Of a stretch of DNA of 64,000 nt, positions 1 to 8,343 are shown piece after piece. The translations under genes were made by a program, and so were the position numbers. Under the pieces are notes generated by a model. It searched no databases. It saw only the letters and a program-made list of their open reading frames with translations, and was not told the DNA's origin. Origin of the DNA: a virus. The stretch covers positions 1 through 64,000 of IMG/VR virus record IMGVR_UViG_3300041956_000313; one strand, 5' to 3'. Within the stretch, counting starts at the first letter, position 1, and each line of letters starts with the position of its first letter.

Positions 1-1
1 T

Positions 2-709
2 GGCATGCCGCGGCGGGTGTATCACCGTGAGATGGTGCAGCCCGCCGCCGGTCAGATGCAGATACATCAAGCGGTGCGCGCTCAGATGCTCAAGAGCAAA
101 CTCTCGGGTGCGAGCATCTCGAAAGACACGAACTTTGCACGTCTGCGAATGATTGCGAGCGGCTTTGCTACGTACGACACGCAAGACAGTGAGAAAGTAG
201 AAATCAAGTTTGAGTCGGCGCCGAAGCTCGATGCGATGGTCAAGCGTCTCAAAGTAGACATAGCGATGGGACACAAGGTTATCATCGTTCACGAGTTCGT
301 CTACTCAGGCAAGATGCTCGTTGAACGACTTCGCAAAGAGAAGATCAGGCATGTATTCGTGCATCGAGGACTCAAGGTGTCTGAGCGCCGAGAGGCAAAA
401 AAGAAGTTTGCGGCGCCTCGCTGCAGCGTGATGATTATGAATTGGCGACTGGGCGGAGCTGCGCTCGACTTTCCGTTTGCTAACTGGATGTACTTCTATG
501 AGACGCCCGTTGGTACACGGTATCGCGAGCAGTGCGAGCTCCGCATCAGGAGAGGCAATTCGGTGCATGCCGAGTCGCATTACGTCGACTTCGTGACGCT
601 CGGAAGTGTAGAAGAGTCAGTCCTAGACTTCTTGAAGGAGGGCAAAGACTTGCGGCAGACGCTGCTGTCAAAGCAGACATCGAATAAACAACTGGGGCTA
701 TTCGAATGA
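2..709 (+). CDS. SNF2-type helicase, C-terminal part (cut by window edge)
   Basis: The frame is open to the left edge, so this is the 3' part (about 235 residues) of a longer gene. It contains the second RecA-like lobe of a superfamily 2 helicase: a GHKVIIVHEF strand, HRGLKVSERREAKKKF, then VMIMNWRLGGAALDF (motif V-like) and QCELRIRRGN (motif VI-like, arginine finger). The spacing and the GAALDF and RIRRG residues are typical of phage SNF2/DEAD helicases used in replication or remodelling. The ATP-binding lobe must lie upstream of the window. The stop overlaps the start of the next gene (ATGA at 706). Confidence 0.75.
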   Translation, partial: GMPRRVYHREMVQPAAGQMQIHQAVRAQMLKSKLSGASISKDTNFARLRMIASGFATYDTQDSEKVEIKFESAPKLDAMVKRLKVDIAMGHKVIIVHEFVYSGKMLVERLRKEKIRHVFVHRGLKVSERREAKKKFAAPRCSVMIMNWRLGGAALDFPFANWMYFYETPVGTRYREQCELRIRRGNSVHAESHYVDFVTLGSVEESVLDFLKEGKDLRQTLLSKQTSNKQLGLFE

Positions 710-1224
710 GCAGAAAGTCAGTTGCAGTTAGTTGGGCGGAATGTGGTGAGGGTGTTGAGCGACTTGTGCACGGAGTGAACCATTCACATGCGTGCAATGC
801 GTTTACTGACGTCATAGGCATCTCAAAGGGCGGATTGCTTCTGATGGCAGCGGTGTGCAATTCGAAAGAATTCAAGTCCGTCAGAATGCACGTGTACGAA
901 GTTGCACATCATTCAGGACCGGGCCGCAGTGCTGAAGCGGTGGTGAGATCCGCTCCTAACGTCTTCAAGGGCGTCACATTTGCGATGCGTACCATGCGCA
1001 TTCTCGTTGTGGATGATGTGATTGACTCAGGCAAGACGATTAACGCAGTTCGTGATTCTGTCATGTTGTTTCGGCAGGACCTGACGCGACCGCCTGTGGT
1101 GCAGATAACTTATGCCTGTCTGTTTCTCAGTGCGCGTCATTCGGCACGCGCTGACATCATTGCGCACGAGATGAAGCCGGATGACTGCTGGGTCAAGATG
1201 CCGTATGAGGGCATAGATGGCTGA
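706..1224 (+). CDS. Phosphoribosyltransferase-fold protein
   Basis: 172 residues. A type I phosphoribosyltransferase fold is supported by the PRPP loop at about residues 98-111 (ILVVDDVIDSGKT: hydrophobic strand, two Asp, then SGKT) and by an upstream ISKGGLLLMA loop resembling the pyrophosphate loop. Such enzymes move a ribose-5-phosphate between PRPP and a base; the base used here cannot be read from the sequence. It is coupled to the helicase upstream (ATGA) and overlaps the primase downstream by 8 bases, so it belongs to the replication operon. A salvage role is inference. Confidence 0.65.
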   Translation: MSRKSVAVSWAECGEGVERLVHGVNHSHACNAFTDVIGISKGGLLLMAAVCNSKEFKSVRMHVYEVAHHSGPGRSAEAVVRSAPNVFKGVTFAMRTMRILVVDDVIDSGKTINAVRDSVMLFRQDLTRPPVVQITYACLFLSARHSARADIIAHEMKPDDCWVKMPYEGIDG

Positions 1225-2230
1225 TGTCCGCGATATCTTGAACCGGCTGCACATTCCATATGTCGAGCGCGGTCCCAACGTCAAGCGCGGCAACGTCAAC
1301 ATTCGTTGTCCGTGGTGCTCTGACGACCCATCGCATCACATGGGCATTGTGCCGGAGTCGGGCTGGTATGGCTGCTGGCGTGATCGTAGTCACCGGGGCA
1401 AGTTCTTTCCTCGGCTGCTAGCTGCTGCTGCAAGCATCAGCATTGAGTATGCAAAGTCGATTGCGTCAGAGTACTTTAGTGAGTGGGCTCAAGATGACGC
1501 GTTCTCGAACGCGGTCAAAGCGATGTCGGACGCTCCGACAGATGAGCGCGTGAAGGCAAAGCGCAAGCCGAACGACAAGACGCTGTCGCGTGAGCTGCGT
1601 AACTTGCAAATCATCTCGGACAAGGATCCGCTTTGTCGGAGGCACAGAAGATATCTGGAAGCTCGCGGCTTTCCAGAAGCGTCGTCCGTCGCCCGTAGAT
1701 ACAGCCTCATGTATGCAGTCGGAGGCGAATGGAAAGACCGCGTGGTAATTCCGTACTATGTTTCTGGTAAACTCGTCACGCTCACCGGGCGCAGCATCTA
1801 TGAGGCAACGGAACTGCGTTACAAAGCTTTGCCCGAGAATAGGTCTATTCTTACCACGAAGCAGTGCTTGTATAATCATGACGACGCCGTAAAGCGCGAC
1901 GGCGTGCTGTTCGTTGTAGAGGGCCCGTTTGACGTGATCAAGTTCGATTTCTTCATTCCATCCAAAGCACACTGCGGCGTTGTCGGAGTGTCGTCGGTGG
2001 CAATCGAAGATGATCAGCTAGAGCCGTTGCTGAATCTGTGCGAGCGATTCGACCGGGTAGTGGTGATGGCTGATCAATCCGAGCTGAAACAGTCAATGGA
2101 CATGCAAGCGCAGTTAGGCAGGAAGGCTGTCGTGTTTGATTGGGGGCTGGCAATGTCGAAGAAAGACCCCGGCAATTTCACCAAGCAGATTGTTCGTGAT
2201 GTCTGCCGGCATTATGGCGCGTGTAAGTGA
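1217..2230 (+). CDS. DNA primase (CHC2-like zinc finger plus TOPRIM)
   Basis: 337 residues. The N-terminus carries a zinc-finger pattern C31-x2-C34, H40/H41, C53 and H59, as in DnaG-type primases. A TOPRIM domain follows, with the glutamate loop LFVVEGPFDVIK near residue 235 and an Asp strand VVVMADQSE near 285. The protein is shorter than bacterial DnaG (about 580 residues) and has no helicase-interaction domain, as is common in phages. It would make RNA primers for the phage polymerase. It overlaps both neighbours. Confidence 0.75.
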   Translation: MADVRDILNRLHIPYVERGPNVKRGNVNIRCPWCSDDPSHHMGIVPESGWYGCWRDRSHRGKFFPRLLAAAASISIEYAKSIASEYFSEWAQDDAFSNAVKAMSDAPTDERVKAKRKPNDKTLSRELRNLQIISDKDPLCRRHRRYLEARGFPEASSVARRYSLMYAVGGEWKDRVVIPYYVSGKLVTLTGRSIYEATELRYKALPENRSILTTKQCLYNHDDAVKRDGVLFVVEGPFDVIKFDFFIPSKAHCGVVGVSSVAIEDDQLEPLLNLCERFDRVVVMADQSELKQSMDMQAQLGRKAVVFDWGLAMSKKDPGNFTKQIVRDVCRHYGACK

Positions 2231-2927
2231 CCGCTTCGTTTGGCGACGGCGGATGATTGAATACGGGAGGGCGTACGCAGTGTTGGCAGATGGGCATGTA
2301 TCTAGCAAAGCGGAAGCCGCGTACAAGCGGCATTTCCACAAGTGCCCTATCTTGTGGGAGGGTAGTCTCGACGGCATCAAAGAGCACAATTGGCAGATTC
2401 TTTACATCGGGTCAGAGAAAGACTTTGGTGTAAACATTCCGTCGATGCGTGAGAGCACTCCGAGACCGCAGAAGTACTTCGAGCAGCAACAAATCTGGCC
2501 GAGGGGGTGGGTAGAACGACGCAAGTTCGATTTGGTAGAAGCTATTCAGCGCGCGCGCTCGGGCATGCTGCCGCGCTACAGACACAAGAGGGCAAACAAT
2601 GGGCATCAAGTTGCGACGCCGGAGGCGTCCGCTCAAATCGCTGTGGCCGGGAGTGGCCGAGGGTCACGCGAGAAAGCAGGTTTACAAGCATCTGTGGCGG
2701 ATGCACGGGAGGGAGACGTACGACGATCTAATGCAGGAGGCTTTTCTGGTCTACGCCCGCGTCCACGCACGGTACGCGACGAAAGCAACAAACCCGGCGT
2801 GGTTGATGTCGCTCTATCGCGAAAGTCTGCATCATCACTTGATCGATCTGGCGCGCCGGAGCGTGGTTCGAGCACGCTCCGAGCTCGTGACCGACGAGGT
2901 CGATATCTCGACGACGGACACAAGTGA
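2214..2927 (+). CDS. Unrecognised protein; 3' third overlaps the sigma-like gene
   Basis: The ATG at 2214 lies inside the primase end. The first ~125 residues look like a normal soluble protein (YGRAYAVLADG, KAEAAYKRHFHKCPILWEG, GVNIPSMREST). After about base 2590 the composition becomes Arg/Ser/Gly-rich and looks like an out-of-frame reading of the sigma-like gene that starts at 2599. Either the protein really has a 329-base overlap, or the extension is a passive read-through to the next stop, or the two frames are joined by frameshifting. No family is recognised. Confidence 0.5.
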   Translation: MARVSDRFVWRRRMIEYGRAYAVLADGHVSSKAEAAYKRHFHKCPILWEGSLDGIKEHNWQILYIGSEKDFGVNIPSMRESTPRPQKYFEQQQIWPRGWVERRKFDLVEAIQRARSGMLPRYRHKRANNGHQVATPEASAQIAVAGSGRGSREKAGLQASVADAREGDVRRSNAGGFSGLRPRPRTVRDESNKPGVVDVALSRKSASSLDRSGAPERGSSTLRARDRRGRYLDDGHK

Positions 2928-3162
2928 ACCGGTCGACGTTTATGATCATGCGTTGGAGGCAATCGAGCGAGCACCTGATGAAATTCGGTCCGTGCTGCTC
3001 GTATTGCTCAAGGCGCCTGATGAGCTTCTGGAGGAGATACATCGGTGTGCGTGTCGAAGTGTTGAGCGCGCGTCGCGGATCATGTGCGCGCTCACGGGGC
3101 AGCCGCAAAGTCAGGACGTGTGGGAAAAGGCACGTGAGTATTTGAGGAGTAGTCTGCAGTGA
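2599..3162 (+). CDS. Sigma factor-like protein (region 2-like)
   Basis: 187 residues, with a GAGGG Shine-Dalgarno 7 bases before the ATG. Residues about 25-80 resemble sigma-70/ECF region 2: YDDLMQEAFLVYARV, then NPAWLMSLYRESLHHHLIDL and a basic stretch, matching the 'DLxQExF...W...RxxxxDxxR' pattern. The C-terminal part (DEIRSVLLVLLKAPDELLEEI) is helical but has no clear region 4 helix-turn-helix. It could redirect host RNA polymerase to phage promoters, or be a region 2-fold protein with another job. It sits between the replication genes and QueD. Confidence 0.5.
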   Translation: MGIKLRRRRRPLKSLWPGVAEGHARKQVYKHLWRMHGRETYDDLMQEAFLVYARVHARYATKATNPAWLMSLYRESLHHHLIDLARRSVVRARSELVTDEVDISTTDTSEPVDVYDHALEAIERAPDEIRSVLLVLLKAPDELLEEIHRCACRSVERASRIMCALTGQPQSQDVWEKAREYLRSSLQ

Positions 3163-3220
3163 ATCGAGAGCATGACACGTGTCCAATCTGCAATTGCAAG
3201 AACTGTCGAGGGCACCGACC

Positions 3221-3703
3221 GTGATCACAGTACGCAAACACATCGTCACCGAGACCGCGCACCGTCTTCTTGACTACGTCGGCAAGTGTGCGCATGTGCA
3301 TGGGCACAGTTACAAGTGGGAAGTGGAGCTGGGAGGGCATGAGCAGGACATGCCTCACAACGGCATCTTGATCGACTTCAAAGAGCTGAAGGCACTGCTG
3401 CAGAAGTACGTGCACGACGTGTATGACCACGCGCTCGTGCTGCGTAAAGATGATCCGCTGATTCAGAGCGCCGTGGCGTATCAAGCACTGGTCACTGGCG
3501 TGAGTGCTGATACAGCTCGCGTGGTTATTCATTCATTCAACCCGACGGCCGAGAATCTCGCAACGTTCGTTGGGCAGAGGTTTGAACGTGCCCTTGTGGG
3601 CAGGGTCCCTTTCGTGCGACTCGTGTCGTTCACGGTATGGGAGACAGAAAACAGTTTCGCACGGTATGTCCCGGAGGCAGTCAGACCCGAAACGTATAGA
3701 TAA
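3221..3703 (+). CDS. queD: 6-carboxy-tetrahydropterin synthase (QueD)
   Basis: 160 residues from GTG 3221, which has a GAGG Shine-Dalgarno and gives the usual QueD N-terminus; an upstream GTG at 3179 is possible. The zinc histidines are H14 (ETAHRL) and H27/H29, and the catalytic cysteine is C23 in the C-x3-HGH pattern that marks QueD among PTPS-family enzymes. A C-terminal WETENSFARY carries the pterin-binding Glu. QueD converts dihydroneopterin triphosphate, the FolE product, into 6-carboxy-tetrahydropterin, the second step to preQ0. FolE and DpdA lie just downstream. Confidence 0.88.
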   Translation: MITVRKHIVTETAHRLLDYVGKCAHVHGHSYKWEVELGGHEQDMPHNGILIDFKELKALLQKYVHDVYDHALVLRKDDPLIQSAVAYQALVTGVSADTARVVIHSFNPTAENLATFVGQRFERALVGRVPFVRLVSFTVWETENSFARYVPEAVRPETYR

Positions 3704-3750
3704 GTCGATTTTCCACAAACCAGTTTTTCCTTTTCAATGACGGAGTGACA

Positions 3751-4779
3751 ATGGCAACAATTCATAAGACTGAGAAAGAGATCGTCAAGGCCCTCGGCAC
3801 CGGCTTCAAGAAGCAGGGCGCGAAGGAGCCGCGGGCGAAGTATCTCGTGCGGCTCGCTGAGGCGCTGTCGAATATCGATGAGGACGACTACAACAGTCTT
3901 TCCACTGAAGCGAAGGACTGGTACGACGCGTGCGTGGCCGCGGCCGAGAAGAAGAAGGAAGCACCGGACTTTGACGATGTGAAGCCCTCTGCCAAAGACA
4001 AGAGCGGCGCGGGCAAGAAGGCGAAGGGCAAGAAGGCCGACGAGGACGACGAGGACGACGACTCGGACTCGGATGATGAGGATGACGAAGACGATGCCGA
4101 CGACTCTGACGACGAAGACGACGACTCGGACTCGGACGATTCTGATGATGAAGACGATGCCGACGAGGACGACGACTCGGACTCGGATGATGAGGATGAC
4201 GAAGACGATGCCGACGACTCTGACGACGAAGACGACGACTCGGACGCCGATGATGAGGACTCTGACGACGAAGACGACGACGACGCCGATAGCGACGAGG
4301 ACGATGATGACGCTGAGTCTCCGGACGAGGACAAGGACGACGGGGACGGTGCCGACGTCGCGAGCGTGCTGAAACGACTGAAAGTCGGCGACAAGGTGAA
4401 GGTGAAGACTGACGAGGCCGTCATCAAGGGCAAGGTCGTCAAGGCGATGCCGCGCGCGGTCAACGTCAAGGGACTCAAGGACGGCACTGTCGTCAAGCTG
4501 AAACTGGAAGACATCGAAGCCATCGAAGTTCTCTCGCAGGCAGAGCCCGCGGACGGTGAGAAGAACGAGAAGGCCGGCAAGGAGCGACTGTCCGGCACCG
4601 GTGAGAAGATTCGCGCGTGGCTCGTGAAGAACTACGCTATCACGGACGGCAAGACGGCGATGAAGAAGGCCGAGAAAGAGCTCGGCAACTTCAACCCGAA
4701 TACGTTCAAGCTGATGTTCTCCGAGTGTCACAAGTGGATTGATGCGTACAAGGCGCATCAGAAGGCGAAGGCGAAGTAA
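3751..4779 (+). CDS. Acidic Asp/Glu repeat protein
   Basis: 342 residues from ATG 3751 with GGAG at 3742-3745. An N-terminal helical domain (about 1-80) is followed by about 110 residues made almost only of Asp, Glu and Ser, then a small basic beta domain (about 210-255, VGDKVKVKTDEAVIKGKVV, KOW/SH3-like) and a C-terminal helical domain. The acidic part is built on a DNA tandem repeat. Asp/Glu tails like this occur on DNA mimics, SSBs and histone-like proteins; the real function is unknown. A strong terminator follows, so the gene ends a transcription unit. Confidence 0.85.
   Translation: MATIHKTEKEIVKALGTGFKKQGAKEPRAKYLVRLAEALSNIDEDDYNSLSTEAKDWYDACVAAAEKKKEAPDFDDVKPSAKDKSGAGKKAKGKKADEDDEDDDSDSDDEDDEDDADDSDDEDDDSDSDDSDDEDDADEDDDSDSDDEDDEDDADDSDDEDDDSDADDEDSDDEDDDDADSDEDDDDAESPDEDKDDGDGADVASVLKRLKVGDKVKVKTDEAVIKGKVVKAMPRAVNVKGLKDGTVVKLKLEDIEAIEVLSQAEPADGEKNEKAGKERLSGTGEKIRAWLVKNYAITDGKTAMKKAEKELGNFNPNTFKLMFSECHKWIDAYKAHQKAKAK
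4051..4245 (+). repeat. 81-bp perfect direct repeat inside the acidic gene
   Basis: Bases 4051-4131 are repeated identically at 4165-4245, a period of 114 bp and so in frame. The units encode alternating runs of Asp, Glu and Ser. Perfect identity at synonymous sites points to recent duplication by slippage or unequal recombination, and the length probably varies between relatives. Confidence 0.9.
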
Positions 4780-4811
4780 CGACGACGCTCACCCGCGGCC
4801 TGATGCCGTAA

Positions 4812-4849
4812 CCCCGCACGACTAACCCTCGTGCGGGGTTTTCTTTTTT
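4812..4849 (+). terminator. Rho-independent terminator after the acidic gene
   Basis: A perfect 10-bp stem (CCCCGCACGA / TCGTGCGGGG, 4812-4821 with 4829-4838) and a 7-base loop are followed by TTTTCTTTTTT. It lies between the acidic repeat gene and folE. Confidence 0.93.
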
Positions 4850-4863
4850 CGGAGGAAAGAGAA

Positions 4864-5436
4864 ATGAAGTTAGACACAGACACGATGATAGGAATCATTC
4901 GCGACGTCATAGAGTGCATCGGGGACGACGCTGACAGGCCGGGGCTTGAAGAGACTCCGGCGCGTGTGATCAAGTCGTGGGAGGAGTTGTTCTCTGGATA
5001 CACGGTTGACGTGCCAGCAATCTTCAAGACGTTCGATGATCACGAGAAGTACACCGGCATCGTGCTTTGTCGTGACATCGAATTCGTGTCGTTCTGTGAA
5101 CATCACTTGCTGCCTTTCACCGGCAAGGCGCACGTTGCGTACATTCCTAGTGCTCTGAAGAACAAAGTGGTCGGACTGTCGAAGCTTGCGCGAGTCGTCG
5201 ACGCGTACGCACGTCGGCTGCAGATGCAGGAACGAATCGGGCAGCAGGTAATACGAGCACTTGATGATTATCTGAATCCACGCGGCGCTGCGTGCATCAT
5301 CGAGGCTAAGCACATGTGTATGTCGTGCCGCGGAGTCATGAAGCAGCATAGCTCGATGGTGACATCGTCGCTGTCCGGTGCTTTCCTTGAAGAAGCGTCT
5401 GCGCGCGCAGAGCTCATGTCACTTATCAAACTCTGA
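4864..5436 (+). CDS. folE: GTP cyclohydrolase I (FolE)
   Basis: 190 residues from ATG 4864 with GGAGG 8 bases upstream; a GTG at 4831 falls inside the terminator stem and is not the start. Zinc ligands match type I GTP cyclohydrolase: C78 and H81 in CEHHLLPF, and C152 in [20 protein letters not shown] and [12 protein letters not shown] are family hallmarks. The enzyme turns GTP into dihydroneopterin triphosphate, the entry to folate and to 7-deazaguanines. With queD just upstream and dpdA just downstream, its role here is most likely supply of preQ0/preQ1 for DNA modification. Confidence 0.93.
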   Translation: MKLDTDTMIGIIRDVIECIGDDADRPGLEETPARVIKSWEELFSGYTVDVPAIFKTFDDHEKYTGIVLCRDIEFVSFCEHHLLPFTGKAHVAYIPSALKNKVVGLSKLARVVDAYARRLQMQERIGQQVIRALDDYLNPRGAACIIEAKHMCMSCRGVMKQHSSMVTSSLSGAFLEEASARAELMSLIKL

Positions 5437-5469
5437 AGACTTACCACGCCTGATCGGAGTGTTACAGGT

Positions 5470-6573
5470 ATGCTGCTGAGGGAACGTCTGCGATCGGCTG
5501 AACCAGAGCCCGAGATAAGTTTTAATGAGGCACTAGATTCCGGTGCCTTTACTTTGTTCACGAAGTATTTCGTGGAGCGGCCGGACAAGACTTACAAGAA
5601 CGGAGCTCGTGCTACACCGTCTTTGCGCAGTGATCCGAAGAAGGTGGAAGAGTTCTACCAGAGCCCACGGTTCATGAAATACATGCTCGAATATATGAAC
5701 TTCTTGCACGTGCACGGAGACATGTTTGACTTCTACGTCACCGTGGACGTTCTGAACAATGTGCGGCTGACGAAGCTAGCACTTGAGATGATGTTGGGAG
5801 AAGGTCTGCGGCCGATGCCGGTGTACCACTACGGTGAGCCGTTCTCAGTCTTCAAGGAATACGCCGACAAGCACGAGTATGTTGCGCTGGGTGGGAACTC
5901 GCCGGCTGATGCTCACTCGCTCGCAGCGTTCGCAAGTCCGGTGTTCAAGTATCTGTGTGGGCCGGCGATGAAGTTTGCACCGTCTGTGAAGATTCATGCG
6001 CTCGGCATGACGTCGGTGCCGTTCATGGCACACTTCCCGATCTACTCGTTTGACTCGACTTCGTGGGCGTATCAAGCGCGCACCGGGGCGATTCTTTTGC
6101 CTAGGCTAGATCATTTCGGCAAGCCGCGATGGCTAGACCGATGGTTTAACATTCCGATGACGGAACGCACTCGCAAAGCGCGCAATCATTGGCTGCACAC
6201 GTCGTCGACTGTGCGGCATCACGCGGAGGAATACTTCGAGTTGCACGGCTTCACGCGCTCGCAGCTTGCTGAGTCGTACACCGCGCGTGATCGATTCAAC
6301 ATGTTTTATTGGTTCAGCGTGCAGCGTGAGCTCAACGCGCATTATCGTGACCGCTGGGGGTACGACGGTGGGCGCGTATATCTCTCGGGCAATCCGACGA
6401 CGGGCGGTGACGAGCCTCATGTCTACTGTGAGACGATGATGAAGGCCGCGCGCCGCGCGAATATTCGAGACATCAACTATCTTGCTACGTTCTGGTACAA
6501 GAACGACTTGCGCGAGCTGATGGCAGTCAAGAACTGGTGGGACATCAAACTTGAAAAGAGGTCAAGACAATGA
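5470..6573 (+). CDS. dpdA: DpdA-like DNA-guanine transglycosylase (first copy)
   Basis: 367 residues. It is a TGT-type TIM barrel: DFYVTVDVL (Asp93), PMPVYHYGEPF, YVALGGNSP, KIHALGMTS (His176) and PIYSFDSTSW, where Asp195 sits where TGT enzymes carry the nucleophilic Asp. The CxCxxC zinc site of tRNA enzymes is not apparent. DpdA enzymes replace guanine in DNA with preQ0 or another 7-deazaguanine. The family assignment rests on these motifs and on position directly after queD and folE. Its last bases overlap the sliding clamp gene. A second, different DpdA-like gene lies at 37019. Confidence 0.75.
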   Translation: MLLRERLRSAEPEPEISFNEALDSGAFTLFTKYFVERPDKTYKNGARATPSLRSDPKKVEEFYQSPRFMKYMLEYMNFLHVHGDMFDFYVTVDVLNNVRLTKLALEMMLGEGLRPMPVYHYGEPFSVFKEYADKHEYVALGGNSPADAHSLAAFASPVFKYLCGPAMKFAPSVKIHALGMTSVPFMAHFPIYSFDSTSWAYQARTGAILLPRLDHFGKPRWLDRWFNIPMTERTRKARNHWLHTSSTVRHHAEEYFELHGFTRSQLAESYTARDRFNMFYWFSVQRELNAHYRDRWGYDGGRVYLSGNPTTGGDEPHVYCETMMKAARRANIRDINYLATFWYKNDLRELMAVKNWWDIKLEKRSRQ

Positions 6574-7697
6574 AGATTGCGGCAACTGAGTTGCATGAGA
6601 CGCTGCGTGTAGCGATGCTGGGCACGGCGCAGAACGAAGCGATTGAGGCACTGACACATGTGTTCTTCACGGGCAGTGTCGTGTACGGATACGACGGCAG
6701 CGTGTATTGCGAGCACGTGCTGAAGTCGGACATCAAAGGCAGTGTGCGTGCGGAGACACTCTGGACTGTGGTCGATGCGCTAGCTGCACAGTCGAAGGGC
6801 GATGCTGATGTGATCGTCGAGGACAAAGAGCTGCGCGTCAGAATCGGACGCTCTTTCCTGCGCGCGCCGTTAAATCCGGCTGACACGTTCGAAGTGCCTG
6901 ACGTGAAGAAGACCGGGGTGGTCATCAAGGGCGCAGAGCAGGCACGTGACATGTGCACGGCGTTTCAACGTTGTGTGGCAGTCTCGGATGCGGTCGGGCA
7001 CTATGCGTATGCGCGTGGTGTAGTCGTGCATGTGTCCGGCTCGAACGTGCTCATGTATGGCACGGACTCGTCGAAACTCGCGCGATGTGTCGTGCAGTTG
7101 AAATCCGAGGACAAGCTCGGACTCGCGCCCATCATCGTGCCTTACCGTGCCGTGCAGATTATCCTGCAGCTCGGCGCGATCGTGGGTGGCGATGATCACT
7201 TCTCAATGCGGCTGAGGCTCAGTAAAGAGCAAGTCGTCTGTGAGGTGCTGCTGTCGGTAGACAAGGAGATTAGAGTAATCGCGCGCATGATCAGCCCGAC
7301 GATCTCACCAGACGAAGAGCTGCCGGACTTCGAAAGCACGATCAAGCAACACTTGCCGAAGCGTGAGGGTGTCGACCTCGACAAGGTGGCCGGAGACATT
7401 CACGACATTCTGTCCCGAGCTCGCAAGCTCATCGCGGCGGAGCTGCAGCGGTTTGTGAAAGTCACCGTGAAGGATGGCAAGACGACGTTCACGACGAACA
7501 CTGCACGCGGCGAGAAGTTGCGTGAGAGTGTTGATGCAGCTCTGCTCGTCGAGGGCACTGAGTGTTATGTCGACGTCGACGGCTTCCTGCAAGCACTTGA
7601 GCATGGGCACTCACTGCGGCTGACGTCTGAGCACGGTGCGACGTTCACGGGCAAGTCGTACACATATCTGATACCCACAGTGCCGAGATTGTCATGA
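6570..7697 (+). CDS. Sliding clamp (DnaN-like beta clamp)
   Basis: 375 residues, close to bacterial DnaN (about 366). Three repeating domains of mixed strands are visible. The middle domain has AYARGVVVHVSGSNVLMYGTDSSKLARC, in the place of the DnaN 'RGxxxxxxxxxxxxATDxxRLA' signature. The C-terminus YTYLIPTVPRL resembles the clamp's terminal YLIMPMRL. It should encircle DNA and tether the polymerase; a clamp loader is encoded at 11963. ATGA overlap with dpdA. Confidence 0.75.
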   Translation: MKIAATELHETLRVAMLGTAQNEAIEALTHVFFTGSVVYGYDGSVYCEHVLKSDIKGSVRAETLWTVVDALAAQSKGDADVIVEDKELRVRIGRSFLRAPLNPADTFEVPDVKKTGVVIKGAEQARDMCTAFQRCVAVSDAVGHYAYARGVVVHVSGSNVLMYGTDSSKLARCVVQLKSEDKLGLAPIIVPYRAVQIILQLGAIVGGDDHFSMRLRLSKEQVVCEVLLSVDKEIRVIARMISPTISPDEELPDFESTIKQHLPKREGVDLDKVAGDIHDILSRARKLIAAELQRFVKVTVKDGKTTFTTNTARGEKLRESVDAALLVEGTECYVDVDGFLQALEHGHSLRLTSEHGATFTGKSYTYLIPTVPRLS

Positions 7698-8230
7698 CTG
7701 ACAGTTCAAATCTGCGGAACCTCGAACGCTGGGACCTCACCGAAGGCAGCGAGTTGCGCACGAGCGCGACCATTCGAAACACTGGCGCATGGGTGCGCTT
7801 CGAGGACGTGGAGCGCTTACTAGGCGCTGCCGAGACGAAAGCGCCTCAACCGAAGTTCCGCGTCGGTCAGACGGTAAAGCTCGTCGGCGGGGAGTCGGAC
7901 CGTACCGTGCTCGCGGTGATCACTGAGCCGGTCTACACCGTCACGAGGGCCTCTGACCCAAGTGACTCCGTCTCGATTCGAGAGCATGAGTTAGAGGCTG
8001 CATCACAGTCGAAAACAACAGTGCCTACGGCACAGGCTGCACTACAGGTCGAGACGGAATCAGAGCGTGAGTGCGCGTTGCAGGACATCGCATATCGCAA
8101 CGGTGCACAGCAGGCGCTGGTAATCGCGCATCAGTCTCTGGAAGCAGCAGACAAGTGGTTTGCTGACCTCTGGCAGCGCACGCGCGAGGCAAGAGCTGCT
8201 TTGAAAACATCCGGTGACTCAGCGAGCTGA
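7694..8230 (+). CDS. Unrecognised protein with an SH3/KOW-like segment
   Basis: 178 residues. Residues about 55-100 (FRVGQTVKLVGGESDRTVLAV ... REHELEAA) look like a small SH3/KOW-type barrel as found in many phage proteins. The C-terminal 70 residues are helical (YRNGAQQALVIAHQSLEAADKW). Coupled by ATGA to the clamp gene and placed before the polymerase. Function not assigned. Confidence 0.7.
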   Translation: MTDSSNLRNLERWDLTEGSELRTSATIRNTGAWVRFEDVERLLGAAETKAPQPKFRVGQTVKLVGGESDRTVLAVITEPVYTVTRASDPSDSVSIREHELEAASQSKTTVPTAQAALQVETESERECALQDIAYRNGAQQALVIAHQSLEAADKWFADLWQRTREARAALKTSGDSAS

Positions 8231-8343
8231 AATAGTTCACCTGTTTCACTCGATCGGAGACTTGCAGAAGGAGATTGCACGTCTCCGACGTGAGTACAGT
8301 CGCATGCTCGATCGGCTGATGACTTTTAGACGAGGTAAACGCG

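Noticed and set aside
3529-4758. 409-codon minus-strand frame opposite the acidic gene
   Set aside because: Val/Leu/Arg-rich antisense reading of GAC/GAG codons; no ribosome site, no family features.
4831-4863. Upstream GTG starts for folE (4831) and recA (14772)
   Set aside because: Both fall inside terminator stems; downstream ATGs have proper ribosome sites.
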